This document shows, piece by piece, positions 43,583-54,764 of a stretch of DNA of 60,257 nucleotides. The stretch lies in assembly GCA_016926755.1 (NCBI GenBank), contig JAFGNZ010000079.1:1-60257 (forward strand), in the 5' to 3' direction. Source of the stretch: Myxococcaceae bacterium. Its GTDB lineage: Bacteria > Myxococcota > Myxococcia > Myxococcales > Myxococcaceae. The position numbers and the translations under genes are program-made. Below the pieces are notes generated by a model that worked only from the letters and a program-made list of their open reading frames with translations, had not been told where the DNA came from and did no database searches. How positions within the stretch are numbered: the stretch's first letter is position 1; each line of letters starts with the position of its first letter.

Positions 43583-44959
43583 TCAGGCCTCCAGCGGGCG
43601 CAGCGTGCCGGCGCTCATCCTGTGGAAGCGCCACACCAGGGCGATGGCCACGGCGATGAGCCCCGCGCACAGGCCCCACCAGATGCCGACGATGCCCAGC
43701 TTCACCCCATAGCCCAGCGCCAGCGACAGCGGCAGGCCGATGGCGTAGTGCCCCACCATGTTGGCCAGGAAGGTGAAGCGCGTCTCCCCCGCCCCGCGCA
43801 GCACGCCGGCGCCCACGCCCTGCAGCCCGTCGAACACCTGGAAGACGGCGCTCACCATGAACAGCGGCACCACCAGCGGAAACACCTCGGGCGGCGCCCC
43901 GGCCAGCCGAGCCATGGCCTCCGGGAACAAGGCGAACACCAGCGCGGACAGGCCCATGAAGCCCGCCGCGCTCGCCAGGGCCATGAAGCCGCTCATCCGC
44001 GCCTGGGGCGTGTTGCGCGCGCCCACCGCCCAGCCCACGCGGACGCTGCCCGCGTTGCCAATGCCCACTGAGATGGTGAAGGAGACGCTCGCGAAGGAGA
44101 TGGCGATCTGGTGCGCCCCCACGTTGGCCGAGCTCAGGCTGGCGGCCAGCACGCCCGCCAGCGCGAAGACGCCGATCTCCGCCGCGAAGTGCAGCCCGAT
44201 GGGCAATCCCACCCGCGTCGCCTGGGCCAGGTCCTCCCACACCGGCCGGCGCACGGGAGGCGGGCCGGAGGCTGGGCGGCCCCGCACGGCGGGCAGGATG
44301 ATGGCGAGCTGGAGCAGGGTGCACAGCAAGGTGGCCAGCGCCGCGCCCGCCACGCCCATTGCGGGGATGAGCCGCAGCGGCCCGAACGCCTCGGGCAGCA
44401 CGCCCCCGCCGAAGACGAGGAGGATGTCCGCGGCCAGGTTGAAGAGGTTGGCCACCACCGTGGCCACGACCATGGGTCGGGTGATGCCGCTGGACTGCAG
44501 GTAGCTGCGCACCGTGAGGAAGGCGAGCATCGTCACCAGGCTCGGCGCACGCCAGAGCAGGTAGGAGCGCGTCTGGCCCACCACCTCCGGCTCCACCCCG
44601 GCCAGCGGCAGCAGCGCGGGTGCCACCAGCAGCAGCGAGCCCAGCGTCACCCCCGCGAAGAGCGCCATCCACCCGCCCTGCCACAGCAGCGCCCGGGCCC
44701 GAGAGGCGTTGCGCGCCCCGAAGGCCTGGGACATCAGCGGGTCGAACCCCAACATCAGCCCCATGCCCAGGCCGCTGACGCCGAAGAAGAGGGCCGTGGA
44801 CAACCCCACCGCGGCCAGGGCCGAGGTGCCGGCACGGCCGACGACCAGGGTATCGACCAGGCTCATGAGCGCCTGCCCCCCCTGGGCAATGGAGAGGGGG
44901 ATGGCGAGCCGCATCAACTCGCGGAACTCCTCGCGGCGGGACTTCACGGGGGCAGTCAT
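43583..44959 (-). CDS. MATE-family efflux transporter
   Basis: 458 residues with twelve hydrophobic segments in two similar halves. The opening LRLAIPLSIAQGGQALMSLV-type segment and DTLVVGRAGTSALAAVGLST are the MATE hallmark, and the second half repeats it (IGLHFAAEIGVFALAGVLAA). Inner-membrane exporter of cationic drugs or metabolites driven by Na+ or H+; cargo unknown. Alone in its transcript except for a possible microprotein downstream. Confidence 0.9.
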   Translation of the reverse strand: MTAPVKSRREEFRELMRLAIPLSIAQGGQALMSLVDTLVVGRAGTSALAAVGLSTALFFGVSGLGMGLMLGFDPLMSQAFGARNASRARALLWQGGWMALFAGVTLGSLLLVAPALLPLAGVEPEVVGQTRSYLLWRAPSLVTMLAFLTVRSYLQSSGITRPMVVATVVANLFNLAADILLVFGGGVLPEAFGPLRLIPAMGVAGAALATLLCTLLQLAIILPAVRGRPASGPPPVRRPVWEDLAQATRVGLPIGLHFAAEIGVFALAGVLAASLSSANVGAHQIAISFASVSFTISVGIGNAGSVRVGWAVGARNTPQARMSGFMALASAAGFMGLSALVFALFPEAMARLAGAPPEVFPLVVPLFMVSAVFQVFDGLQGVGAGVLRGAGETRFTFLANMVGHYAIGLPLSLALGYGVKLGIVGIWWGLCAGLIAVAIALVWRFHRMSAGTLRPLEA

Positions 44960-45040
44960 GGGGCGAGCCGCCTATAGCCTCTTCTCACGCGGAATGCGCT
45001 GCTGAATGCGGACGGAGGCTGCCGGCGGGCGCTGACCCGC

Positions 45041-45084
45041 AAAAAAAGACGGCCGGCTCACATCCCCCGAGGGAGCCGACCGTC
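45041..45084 (-). terminator. Rho-independent terminator of the Beta_propel lipoprotein
   Basis: On the minus strand a 12-bp stem (one mismatch; GACGGTCGGCTC with GAGCCGGCCGTC) is followed by TTTTTTT. It lies 33 nt after the stop codon at 45118. Confidence 0.88.
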
Positions 45085-45117
45085 ATCCCTCTTTCGAGGG
45101 GCGTGCTACGGGTACGA

Positions 45118-47241
45118 CTACGGCATGAAGATCTGCGGCGCGAAGTACGAGGTGGCCACCGGCGTCTGAAGGCTGTTCACGTTCGCTGCGCGGACACCCG
45201 CGTCGGAGATGGCGTAGACGTAGTCATCCGCTATCACGCTGCGGCGCACGACGGGAGTCCAGTACCAGCTCCAGGAGCGGTTGTTGTAGACCTGATACAT
45301 GTCCGCCATGGAGATGGCACCCACCGGGGTGAAGCCCGTGGTGGCGTCCACGCGGAAGACGCGCAGCTCGCTGCGGAAGCCGCTCCAGTAGTCCGCGGCG
45401 AGCGGCTCATAGTCCGAGAAGGGAATGGCCAGCAGCCCCTTGGCCGCGAAGAAGTTGAAGGCCTTGTGCTCGTAGGCGGCCTCGCTCCAGCCGTACGCGG
45501 TGCCCACCAGGTGGGTGAACTTCTCCACGGGCTGCGCCGGGTCCGTCACGTCGAAGAGCGAGAGCTTCAGCGCGCGCTGGCGCCAGTCGGTCTGGTTCTC
45601 CGGGATGTGCGTGCCGATGGTGAGCAGGTGGTTCTCCCCCAGCGGGTGGATGTAGCTGGAGAAGCCCGGCACCTTCAGCTCGCCCACCTTGCGCGGGTGC
45701 TCCGGATCCGACAAGTCGAAGGTGAAGAGCGGATCCACCTGCCGGAAGGTGACGACGTAGCCCTTGTTGCCCAGGAAGCGCGCGCTGAAGATGCGCTCGC
45801 CCTGCGCCAGCTCCTCGCTCTGGCCGGCCTTCACCAGCCGCCCGTCCTTCTCGCGGAAGGTGGTGACGCGGTTGGTGGTCTCCTGGCGGCCCCAGGGGTT
45901 CTGCGCATCCTCCCGCCACGTGGCGATGGTGGTGGCCACGCGCAGCACGCCCTGGTGCTCGTCCATGCTGAACTGGTTGAGCAGGTGGCCCTCCACCACG
46001 CCGCTGCCCACGTACCGCGTCTCCCCCGGCTGGCTGGTGTCGAACTTGTGCAGGTACGTGTAGTCCTTCTGCCCGTCCTCCGGCCACCACCACCAGTGCT
46101 GGCTGGCCAGGTAGAGGCCCTTCTCGGAGGCGTACACCTCGCCCGGATCCGTCACCAGGCTGGTGCGGCGCACGGTGGACTCGGCCGCGGTGTTCTCCAG
46201 GTTCAGCGAGGCCACGGTGACGAAGCCCAGCTTCGCCGGCGTGTTGCTGCGGTAGAAGTCCCTGCAGTCGTAGCCCACCTGCACCTTCGCCCCATCCGGC
46301 AGCTTGCGCCAGCCGGTGGGCAGCCACTTCTCGAGCGGCTGCTCGCGGATGAGCTTCTCGTTCTGCACCATCAGCGCATCCAGCTCCTTGCGCAGCCGCT
46401 CCTCGTCCTCCCAGAGCCCCTCCGAGTACTCGGGCCACCAGCGGAGCCCCTGCGGGTACCGGAAGCTGTCGTTGAGCAGCAGCCGCACCGAGCTGGCCAC
46501 GCGCCGCGCGTTGGAGTAGCTGCCCGGGATGTAGAGTTCATCCAGCACTTGTGGCGAGGCCAGGTACGTCACGTCCACCGTCGTTACCTTGGTGGCGTTC
46601 ATTCCATAGTAGTAGCCGCAGTCGCCCATGGGCGAGCACGGGGCCACGTCGCCGCCCATGCCTGGCTGCTGTCCTGCCGAGCCCTCCTCCTGGAAGGCGA
46701 CCTCGGAGAAGATCACCAGGCGGTTGTCTGCCAGGAACATCTCCCGCGGCCAGCCCTCCAGCTGGAGGCTGCTCACCGCCTCCAGGGACTCCGCGGGCCA
46801 GGACCGGTGCAGGTACAGCTTGCGCCCGGTGATGACGAAGATGCGCGTCCCGTCGTTCTTCACGAAGTCCGCCTCGTCCACCCCCGCCACCTGCGTGTTG
46901 GTCTCCGTGTAGTCATCCGGCGCGTACGAGCCAGGAGTGGACACGTCGCCTTCTGGTGCGCCCGGGGAGGGAGCGCCCGCCATGGGGGGCACGCCATCTT
47001 CCGCGACGACAACCCCGCCGCCGCGGCCCCAGCGGCCGATCATCTCCTTCTGCCAGGTGAGCTGGGCGCGCATGTCGAGGACCGCGGTGTCCTCGATGTA
47101 GGACTCCAGCTCCTCGCACTTGTCGAAGCTCTTGAGCTGGGCCTGCATCTGCACCGGTTGGTTGCCCGGGATGCCCCGGTCCCCACCGCAGCCGACAGCC
47201 GCCAGCACCAGCCCGAGTCCGCCGTAGCACATCCACTTCAT
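45118..47241 (-). CDS. Secreted lipoprotein of the Beta_propel family (PF09826-like)
   Basis: 707 residues; ATG with GGAGAG 8 nt upstream. Lipoprotein signal LGLVLAAVGCGG. The diagnostic block TNTQVAGVDEADFVKNDGTR then IFVITGRKLYLHRSW opens the beta-propeller, followed by repeated blades (TYLHKFDTSQPGETRYVGSG, NKGYVVTFRQVDPLFTFDLS, LLTIGTHIPENQ). The family is widespread, secreted, and of unknown biochemical role. Monocistronic, ending at a strong intrinsic terminator. Confidence 0.88.
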   Translation of the reverse strand: MKWMCYGGLGLVLAAVGCGGDRGIPGNQPVQMQAQLKSFDKCEELESYIEDTAVLDMRAQLTWQKEMIGRWGRGGGVVVAEDGVPPMAGAPSPGAPEGDVSTPGSYAPDDYTETNTQVAGVDEADFVKNDGTRIFVITGRKLYLHRSWPAESLEAVSSLQLEGWPREMFLADNRLVIFSEVAFQEEGSAGQQPGMGGDVAPCSPMGDCGYYYGMNATKVTTVDVTYLASPQVLDELYIPGSYSNARRVASSVRLLLNDSFRYPQGLRWWPEYSEGLWEDEERLRKELDALMVQNEKLIREQPLEKWLPTGWRKLPDGAKVQVGYDCRDFYRSNTPAKLGFVTVASLNLENTAAESTVRRTSLVTDPGEVYASEKGLYLASQHWWWWPEDGQKDYTYLHKFDTSQPGETRYVGSGVVEGHLLNQFSMDEHQGVLRVATTIATWREDAQNPWGRQETTNRVTTFREKDGRLVKAGQSEELAQGERIFSARFLGNKGYVVTFRQVDPLFTFDLSDPEHPRKVGELKVPGFSSYIHPLGENHLLTIGTHIPENQTDWRQRALKLSLFDVTDPAQPVEKFTHLVGTAYGWSEAAYEHKAFNFFAAKGLLAIPFSDYEPLAADYWSGFRSELRVFRVDATTGFTPVGAISMADMYQVYNNRSWSWYWTPVVRRSVIADDYVYAISDAGVRAANVNSLQTPVATSYFAPQIFMP

Positions 47242-47381
47242 GAACCACTCTCCGCATTCTCCGGCCCGCCGAGGCGCCTGCTCAGGCTGCCCAGGCCACG
47301 TGTCGCGCCCGGCGGCGTTGCCACCCGCGTGCCAACGGTGGAGGGCTCGGGATTTCGGGAGGTTGGAGGCGCGGTACCCTC

Positions 47382-48548
47382 TCAGAAAGTTGAGAGCCGC
47401 GAGGGGAGGGCGAGGGAAAAACCGAGGGCGCGCGGGACGAAGCGCTGAAATTGCGCCGCCAGGGCCGTGTCCACCCGCTCCAGGCGCAGACCCATGCCGG
47501 CGGGCGCCTGGAAGGAGGAGCCCCTACGCAGGGGGTTGGACCAGGCCACCAGCGCCTCCACGGAGGAGGCCTGCCGCTGGCCCGCCAGCGTCACCCGCAG
47601 CGCCAGCCGCGCCCCCGCCCGCGCCGGGGTGAGGGTACGGACGAAGAGGGCCTCGGGGCTGGCGTCGGAGCTGAAGCCGGTGAGCGTGGGCCCACAGCGC
47701 GTGGCGAACTCCACCACGGAGAACAGGGGGACGCGCTCGGCGGCGCGCACCGTGGCGCTCCCGGGGGCCAGCCGCTCCAGCACGCGCGCCACCAGCGCGT
47801 CCTGCGCCAGCAGCCTGCGCTCCAGCAGGGGCTGGCCGATGAGCTCACGGGCCCGCGTGTGCACGTCCGTGGGCTCCTCCACGCCGGCCACCAGCACCAG
47901 CGGCTTGCGCGGCAGCAGCTGGCGCAACCGGCGCGCCAGCGCCAGCCCATCCTGGAAGGCGAAGGAGCGGGACACGTCCACGACGAGCCCGTCCAGCCGC
48001 GAGGCATGCGCCACGACCAGCGCCTCCGCCTCCACGCCGTGGCGGGCATAGAGGACGTGGAAGCCCTCGTGCTCCAGCGCGCCCCCCAGGAAGGAGCCCA
48101 TGGAGCGGCTGCCCTCCACCAGCAGCACGCCCAGCCCCGGCGGAGGCCCCTGCCGCGCGTGCTCCCGGGCGGCGCGCACCGCCAGCACCTTGGCCGTCAG
48201 CGCCTCCAGCTCCACCGGCTTGGGCAGGAAGTCATCCGCCCCCGCGCGCGAGCAGAGCATCACCTCGTGCGGCGCGCTGGCTCCCGTGAGCATCACGACG
48301 GGCAGCCCCTGGGCGGCCGGGTGCGCCTTCACGCGCCGGCACGCCTCATCCCCCTGCATGCCCTCCATGCGCAGGTCCATCAGCACCAGCGCGGGCACAC
48401 GCTGCTCCAGCCAGGCCAGGCACGCCTCGCCGCTCTCGAGCGGCACCGGCTCGCAGCCCAACCGGGACAGGTGCTGGCACACCCTGTCCCGGATCGCCTG
48501 GGAGTCGTCGACGACGAAGATTTCGTCACGGGTGAGAGCCGGCTCCAT
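47382..48548 (-). CDS. Two-receiver response regulator with degenerate PilZ-like C-terminus
   Basis: ATG at 48548 (AGGGG 6 nt upstream); 388 residues. Receiver 1 is intact: EIFVVDDSQAIRDRVCQHLS, phospho-Asp in ALVLMDLRM, VVMLTGA, LPKPVE. Receiver 2 (GVLLVEGSRSMGSFLGGALE) lacks the acidic pair, so it is structural. The C-terminal 110 residues resemble PilZ (SDASPEALFVRTLTPARAG ... APAGMGLRLERVD) but lack the RxxxR and full DxSxxG c-di-GMP residues. Such hybrids regulate motility in myxobacteria; the target is unknown. Confidence 0.82.
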   Translation of the reverse strand: MEPALTRDEIFVVDDSQAIRDRVCQHLSRLGCEPVPLESGEACLAWLEQRVPALVLMDLRMEGMQGDEACRRVKAHPAAQGLPVVMLTGASAPHEVMLCSRAGADDFLPKPVELEALTAKVLAVRAAREHARQGPPPGLGVLLVEGSRSMGSFLGGALEHEGFHVLYARHGVEAEALVVAHASRLDGLVVDVSRSFAFQDGLALARRLRQLLPRKPLVLVAGVEEPTDVHTRARELIGQPLLERRLLAQDALVARVLERLAPGSATVRAAERVPLFSVVEFATRCGPTLTGFSSDASPEALFVRTLTPARAGARLALRVTLAGQRQASSVEALVAWSNPLRRGSSFQAPAGMGLRLERVDTALAAQFQRFVPRALGFSLALPSRLSTF

Positions 48549-48706
48549 GTGCACCCCTGTCAGGACGCACCAGAAGTAGCGAGGCAGGAGGCCGAGGGCC
48601 ATGTAAGGGGCTCAGCGCTGTGCATGGGCGGACGCCCCAATCGTGCGAGGCGTGACAGGGCGCCGCCGCGGCCGATCGGTTCCGGACAGTGCGCGCGGGG
48701 AGCCGC

Positions 48707-50527
48707 TCAGGCCGCGCGGCCGGAGAGCAGCTGGATGAGCTGGCGCGAGACGAGCGCACACTGCTCGGCGTCGCCGGCCTGGAGCGCGGCGCGGCCCGTG
48801 TCCACCAGGCTGCGGACGGTGCCCACGGCGGCGACCGCCTCGGGGCTGGGGTTCTCCTGCGCGCTGCGCTGGAGCACGCGCGCCAGCTTCTCGCCGCGCT
48901 CCAGCAGCTTGCGGAACTTCTCCTCCGTCTGCCGAGCGTCCTCCTGGGCCTGCTCGCTGGCGTACCGGGCCTGCTCCTGCGAGAGCTTCGCCGCCTCGGG
49001 CCCCGGCAAGCTGGTGCGCGCATCCAGCCGCACCTGCTCGGCCAGCCCCGTGCGCTTGTCCACCGCCCGCACCGAGAGGATGCCCTCGCTGGAGAGCGCG
49101 AACGTCACCTCGATCTGGGCCTCCGCGCGCGCTCCTCCCTGCAGGTTGCGCAGCACCACCTCGCCCAGCTTGTGGTTGTCGTCCTGGAAGTCGCCCTCGC
49201 CCTGGTAGATGGGGATACGCACCTCGGCCTGTCCCGCCCGGCTGGGCAGGAAGACGTCCCGCGCCACCACCGGCACCGACGTGTTCTTGGCGATGAGGCG
49301 CTTGACGCGCCCGCCCAGCACGCCCACGCCCACCGACTGGCCGGCCACGTCCAGCAGCAGCGCCGCGCCGGACTGGCGCACCAGCTCATCCGCCTGGATG
49401 GCCGCCCCCAGCGCCACGGCCTCGTCCGGGTGCACGTCCGTGGAGGGCGCGCGGCCGAAGAAGTCCGCCACCAGCCGCCGCACCAGCGGCACCCGCGTCA
49501 TCCCTCCCACCAGCAGCACCACGTCCACCGCGCGCGGCTCCATCTTCGCCTCGCGCATCACCGTCTGGCACACCTCCAGGCAGCGGCGCGACAGCGGCTC
49601 GGACAGCGCCTCGAAGAAGGAGCGCGTGAGCGCCGTCTCCACGCCCGTCAGGCGCCGGCTGCCCTCCGCGGTGTAGTCCCCCAGGGCCGCCACGGAGATG
49701 AGGGCCTCCTCCTGCTCCGTCAGCTCGCGCTTGGCCGCCTCCGCCGCCACCTTCAGCCGGCGCAGCGACGACACGTCCCTGCCCACCGCCTCGCGCAGCG
49801 GCTCCTCCACCTGCGCCACCAGCCACTGGACAATGCGCTGATCAAAGTCCTCGCCGCCCAGCGACGAGTCTCCTCCGGTGGCCTTCACCTCGAACACGCC
49901 GTCCTTCACCTCGAGGATGGACACGTCGAAGGTGCCGCCGCCCAGGTCGAACACCAGCGCGTTGCCCTGGAAGCTGCGCGACAGCCCGTACGCCAGCGCC
50001 GCCGCGGTGGGCTCGTTCACCAGCCGCAGCACCTCCAGCCCGGCGATGGAGGCCGCCTCGCGCGTGGCCGAGCGCTGGTTGTCATCGAAGTTGGCCGGGA
50101 CGGTGATGACGCAGCGGTTGACCCTGCGGCCGAAGTGCGCCTCCGCGTCCAGCTTCAGCTCGCCCAGGATCATCGCCGCCACCTGGGTGATGGGCAGCAC
50201 CTTGCCCGCCATGCGCACGCGCACGTCCCCGGTGGGGCCTGGAATCAGCGGGAAGGGCACCAGCGCCCGGGCCTCCTCGATCAGCTCCGGCGTGCAGCGC
50301 CGCCCCAGGAAGCGCTTGGTGGCCCACACCACGCTGTCGGGCTGCTCCTCCGCCAGCCGCTGCGCCGCCAGCCCCACCACGCGCTCGCCATCTCCATCCA
50401 GGCCCACCACGGACGGCGTCAGCCGCCCGCCCGAGCGCGAGGGGATGATGCGCGCGCGGCCGCCCTCCACGGTGGCCACGGCGCTGTTGGTAGTCCCCAG
50501 ATCAATGCCAATGACGGGTTCTTGCAT
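48707..50527 (-). CDS. Hsp70/DnaK-family chaperone (divergent paralogue)
   Basis: 606 residues from MQEPVIGIDLGTTNSAVATV. ATPase signatures are intact (VPANFDDNQRSATREAASIA, LVFDLGGGTFDVSILEVKDG, VVLLVGGMTRVPLVRRLVAD). The substrate domain is readable (VRIPIYQGEGDFQDDNHKLG), then a coiled helical lid. It lacks the acidic EEVD-like tail of housekeeping DnaK, and there is no grpE/dnaJ neighbour, so it is an auxiliary Hsp70, several of which occur in myxobacteria. Confidence 0.9.
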   Translation of the reverse strand: MQEPVIGIDLGTTNSAVATVEGGRARIIPSRSGGRLTPSVVGLDGDGERVVGLAAQRLAEEQPDSVVWATKRFLGRRCTPELIEEARALVPFPLIPGPTGDVRVRMAGKVLPITQVAAMILGELKLDAEAHFGRRVNRCVITVPANFDDNQRSATREAASIAGLEVLRLVNEPTAAALAYGLSRSFQGNALVFDLGGGTFDVSILEVKDGVFEVKATGGDSSLGGEDFDQRIVQWLVAQVEEPLREAVGRDVSSLRRLKVAAEAAKRELTEQEEALISVAALGDYTAEGSRRLTGVETALTRSFFEALSEPLSRRCLEVCQTVMREAKMEPRAVDVVLLVGGMTRVPLVRRLVADFFGRAPSTDVHPDEAVALGAAIQADELVRQSGAALLLDVAGQSVGVGVLGGRVKRLIAKNTSVPVVARDVFLPSRAGQAEVRIPIYQGEGDFQDDNHKLGEVVLRNLQGGARAEAQIEVTFALSSEGILSVRAVDKRTGLAEQVRLDARTSLPGPEAAKLSQEQARYASEQAQEDARQTEEKFRKLLERGEKLARVLQRSAQENPSPEAVAAVGTVRSLVDTGRAALQAGDAEQCALVSRQLIQLLSGRAA

Positions 50528-50738
50528 GGGCGCCAGGATGCGATTCCACCGACGACGGAGCTCCCTTCCCTCCACACCAGACCTCAACCGTAGGGAGCGC
50601 CCGGCGGAGGCTACCTCCCTTCCCGGCAGGCCATCCAGCCGGACGCTGTGCCGCAGAACTCCTACCTGCGGCCCGCCCTGCCTTCATGCACCCCAGTCAT
50701 TGCTCAGGGCCCGGGGCCGTGCTAAGCGCGCCGCCGCC

Positions 50739-51284
50739 ATGGTGAACGTGTCCATCGCCCGCCGCTATGCCCGTGCGCTCCTCGACGTCGCCGCCGAGGC
50801 CAACCGCACCGACGCCGTCGCTGATCAGCTCGCCGCCTTCGTGAAGGCCCTCGACCAGAGCCGCGAGCTGGCGGACGTGCTCCTCAACCCCGCCTACACC
50901 CGCGGCGAGCGCAGCCAGGTGGTGGAGGCGCTCATGAAGATGATGGGCACCCTGGAGCCCGCGCTGGCCAACACCCTGCGCCTGCTGCTGGACCGCAACC
51001 GCCTCATCTTCCTGCCGGACATCGCCCGCGTCTTCCGAGACATGGCGGACGCCCGCGCCGGCCGCGTCCGCGGCCACGTCACCAGCGCCGCCCAGCTGGC
51101 CCCCGACGCCCTGGAGCAGCTGCGCAAGAACCTCCAGCAGATCACCCAGCGCGACGTCATCCTCGAGCCGCGCGTGGATCCGACCCTGCTGGGCGGTGTT
51201 TCGGCACAGGTGGGCAGCGTCCTCTTCGACGGCAGCGTCCGCACCCAGCTGGAGCAGCTGCGCCGCGAACTCAAGCAGCGCTAG
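50739..51284 (+). CDS. atpH: F1Fo ATP synthase delta subunit
   Basis: 181 residues. The N-terminal helical bundle SIARRYARALLDVAAEANRT and the C-terminal RKNLQQITQRDVILEPRVDP then LLGGVSAQVGSVLFDGSV are typical of the OSCP/delta family, the peripheral-stalk link between F1 and Fo. The next atp gene (atpA) comes only after an interposed histidine kinase gene, 1.9 kb downstream. Confidence 0.95.
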   Translation: MVNVSIARRYARALLDVAAEANRTDAVADQLAAFVKALDQSRELADVLLNPAYTRGERSQVVEALMKMMGTLEPALANTLRLLLDRNRLIFLPDIARVFRDMADARAGRVRGHVTSAAQLAPDALEQLRKNLQQITQRDVILEPRVDPTLLGGVSAQVGSVLFDGSVRTQLEQLRRELKQR

Positions 51285-51401
51285 CGGAACCTGGGAGGAA
51301 ATTTCCCGCCCCAGTGTCCCTACGCGCCAGGTCCTCCCAGCCCTGGCGCTTCCCGCAAGCCCGGTATTTCCAGCAGGTCCAGCAACAGGCTATGATGGGC
51401 C

Positions 51402-52928
51402 ATGTCCCGCGGACGAAGTCCGCGTTTCCTGGCCGACCTGCCCATGGCGCTGACTGCTCTTCCGCGCAATCCCGTTGGTACACAGCCGGCCGCGATGCCG
51501 GAGGAGGCCAGGCCCTTCCTCCAAGCGCTGCTCAACGCACCAGGTTGGGCGGTGGGTTTCCTGGACCGGGAGCTGCGCCTGCGCTGGGCGAACGAGGCCA
51601 TGGTCGCGCTCGCGGGGCAGCCGCTCTCGTCCCAGCTCGGCCGCCCGCTGACGGAGCTGTGGCCCGGGCTGGCCTCGGGGCTGGCGGCCCTGTGCGCGCG
51701 GGCCCTGGCCGGCGAGCCCATCATGGGGGCGGCGCTGTCCGGGGTGCTCGCGCTCTGCACGCAGGAGGGGGAGCGACACCTGCGGCTCAGCCTGCTGCCG
51801 GCGGTGTCCGGTGGGGTGCTGGCCGGGCTCACCGTGATGGCCCAGGATGAGACGGAGCGGGTGCGCGCGGAGGAGGAGGCCCGCGAGGCCGAGCACCGCA
51901 TGAGGACGCTGGTGGATCTCTCCTGCGACGGGTACCTCATCCACGACGGAGCCACCGTCCTGGAGGCCAGCCGCGGCTGCGCGTCGCTCCTAGGCTACCT
52001 GCAGGAAGAGGTGGTGGGCCAGCCGCTGGCCCGGCTCCTGACCCCGGATTCCCGCCTGAGCGCACAGCGGGCCTTCCAGAACCAGGTGGAGGGGCCGTAC
52101 GAGCTGATCGCCCTGCGCTCCACCCAGCAGCGGCTGCCCATCCAGGTGCTGGCGCGTGAAGTCCTCTTCCGCGGACGGCGGGCCTGTCTGGCCGCGCTGT
52201 GGGACCAGACGGGGAAGAGAGCGGCCGAGGAGGCCGCCGCCCGCGCCGAGTACCTACGAGAGCAGCTCCTGGGCGTCGTCGGGCATGATCTGCGCACGCC
52301 GCTGAACACCCTCCAGCTGGGCATCTCCGCGCTGCAGTTGGAGGGCCCTCCGGATACGCCGCTGGGGCGCAAGCTCACGCCCATGTCCAACGCCGCCCGG
52401 CGGATGGAGCGGATGATCCACGATCTGCTGGACTTCACGCGCGCGCGGCTGGCCGGCGGCATCCCGGTGACGCCCGCCCCCACCTCCCTGGAGCGGGTGC
52501 TGGAGCAGGTGGTGGAGGAGTACCGCCTGGCCTACCCCGAGCACCCCATCGTCCCCCTGCTGGAGGGAGAGCTGAAGGGCCACTGGGATGCGGCCCGGCT
52601 GGCTCAACTGCTGGACAACCTGCTGCAGAACGCCCTGCGCCACAGCCTCCACGGCACCTCGATAGGACTGAGCGTGAAGGGCGACTCGGACGGTGTCACC
52701 CTGGCCGTCATCAACAAGGGCCCGCCGCTGCCGCCCGAGGAGCGCGAGGCCCTCTTCGAGCCCTTCCGCCGCGGCAAGCGGCCGGCCGGAGAGGGGCTGG
52801 GGCTGGGGCTCTACATCGCCCGGCAGATCGCCCAGGCCCACGACGGGCGCATCAGCGTGGAGTCCTGCGCCGAGCGCGGCACCTCCTTCAAGGTCTGGCT
52901 GCCCCGGCGAGGGCCCGCCCCCCGCTGA
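51402..52928 (+). CDS. Soluble double-PAS histidine kinase lying between atpH and atpA
   Basis: 508 residues. PAS-1 is at about 45-160 (VGFLDRELRLRWANEAMVAL), PAS-2 at about 170-280 (DGYLIHDGATVLEASRGCAS). Then H-box LLGVVGHDLRTPLNTLQLG, N-box LLDNLLQNALRHSL and G-box EGLGLGLYIARQIAQAHDG are all intact. It is co-directional with and 117 nt after atpH, and 228 nt before atpA, so read-through into atpA is possible. No partner regulator nearby. Clearly paralogous to the kinases at 20.8 and 32.5 kb (RMERMIHDLLDFTRARLAGG). Confidence 0.92.
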   Translation: MSRGRSPRFLADLPMALTALPRNPVGTQPAAMPEEARPFLQALLNAPGWAVGFLDRELRLRWANEAMVALAGQPLSSQLGRPLTELWPGLASGLAALCARALAGEPIMGAALSGVLALCTQEGERHLRLSLLPAVSGGVLAGLTVMAQDETERVRAEEEAREAEHRMRTLVDLSCDGYLIHDGATVLEASRGCASLLGYLQEEVVGQPLARLLTPDSRLSAQRAFQNQVEGPYELIALRSTQQRLPIQVLAREVLFRGRRACLAALWDQTGKRAAEEAAARAEYLREQLLGVVGHDLRTPLNTLQLGISALQLEGPPDTPLGRKLTPMSNAARRMERMIHDLLDFTRARLAGGIPVTPAPTSLERVLEQVVEEYRLAYPEHPIVPLLEGELKGHWDAARLAQLLDNLLQNALRHSLHGTSIGLSVKGDSDGVTLAVINKGPPLPPEEREALFEPFRRGKRPAGEGLGLGLYIARQIAQAHDGRISVESCAERGTSFKVWLPRRGPAPR

Positions 52929-53016
52929 GCCGGGCCCCGCCTCCCTTCAAGGCCCCCGGGCGGGAATGCGACGCCTGCCTGGCGCGGTAGACAGAGGGCG
53001 GAGCCTCCCTCGGGGC

Positions 53017-53033
53017 GCCCGGCCTTACCGGGC
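53017..53033 (+). other. Short hairpin in the atpA leader
   Basis: GCCCGG and CCGGGC pair around CCTTA, 124 nt before the atpA ATG and 88 nt after the kinase stop. No T-tract. Could stabilise a processed 5' end or weakly terminate the kinase transcript. Confidence 0.3.
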
Positions 53034-53156
53034 CGATAACGCTCCAGGGCCCCCCCTGGTTGATCGCGTTGCGGTGCTGGGGATCGCGTGGTAAGGGGGG
53101 CCCCGCTTTGGTTCCTGGCGGCTCCGCGCCGCCCCACTCGAGGACTCAAGACGCCC

Positions 53157-54704
<1,548 letters not shown>

Positions 54705-54730
54705 GCCCCGCCCCAGGATGAAGTCCCCCG

Positions 54731-54764
54731 AGGCCCCGCGCTCCCTCACCGGGAGGCGGGGCTT
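54731..54764 (+). terminator. GC-rich hairpin after atpA, overlapping the sitI6 3' end
   Basis: AGGCCCCGC/GCGGGGCTT with the inner CTCCC/GGGAG forms a stem 26 nt after the atpA stop. The T-tract is poor (CTTCGTGCTT). As it overlaps the last codons of the convergent sitI6, it may act on both transcripts. Confidence 0.5.

Noticed and set aside
53017-53033. Intrinsic terminator between the kinase and atpA
   Set aside because: The hairpin is short and lacks a T-tract, so it is listed only as a leader hairpin.
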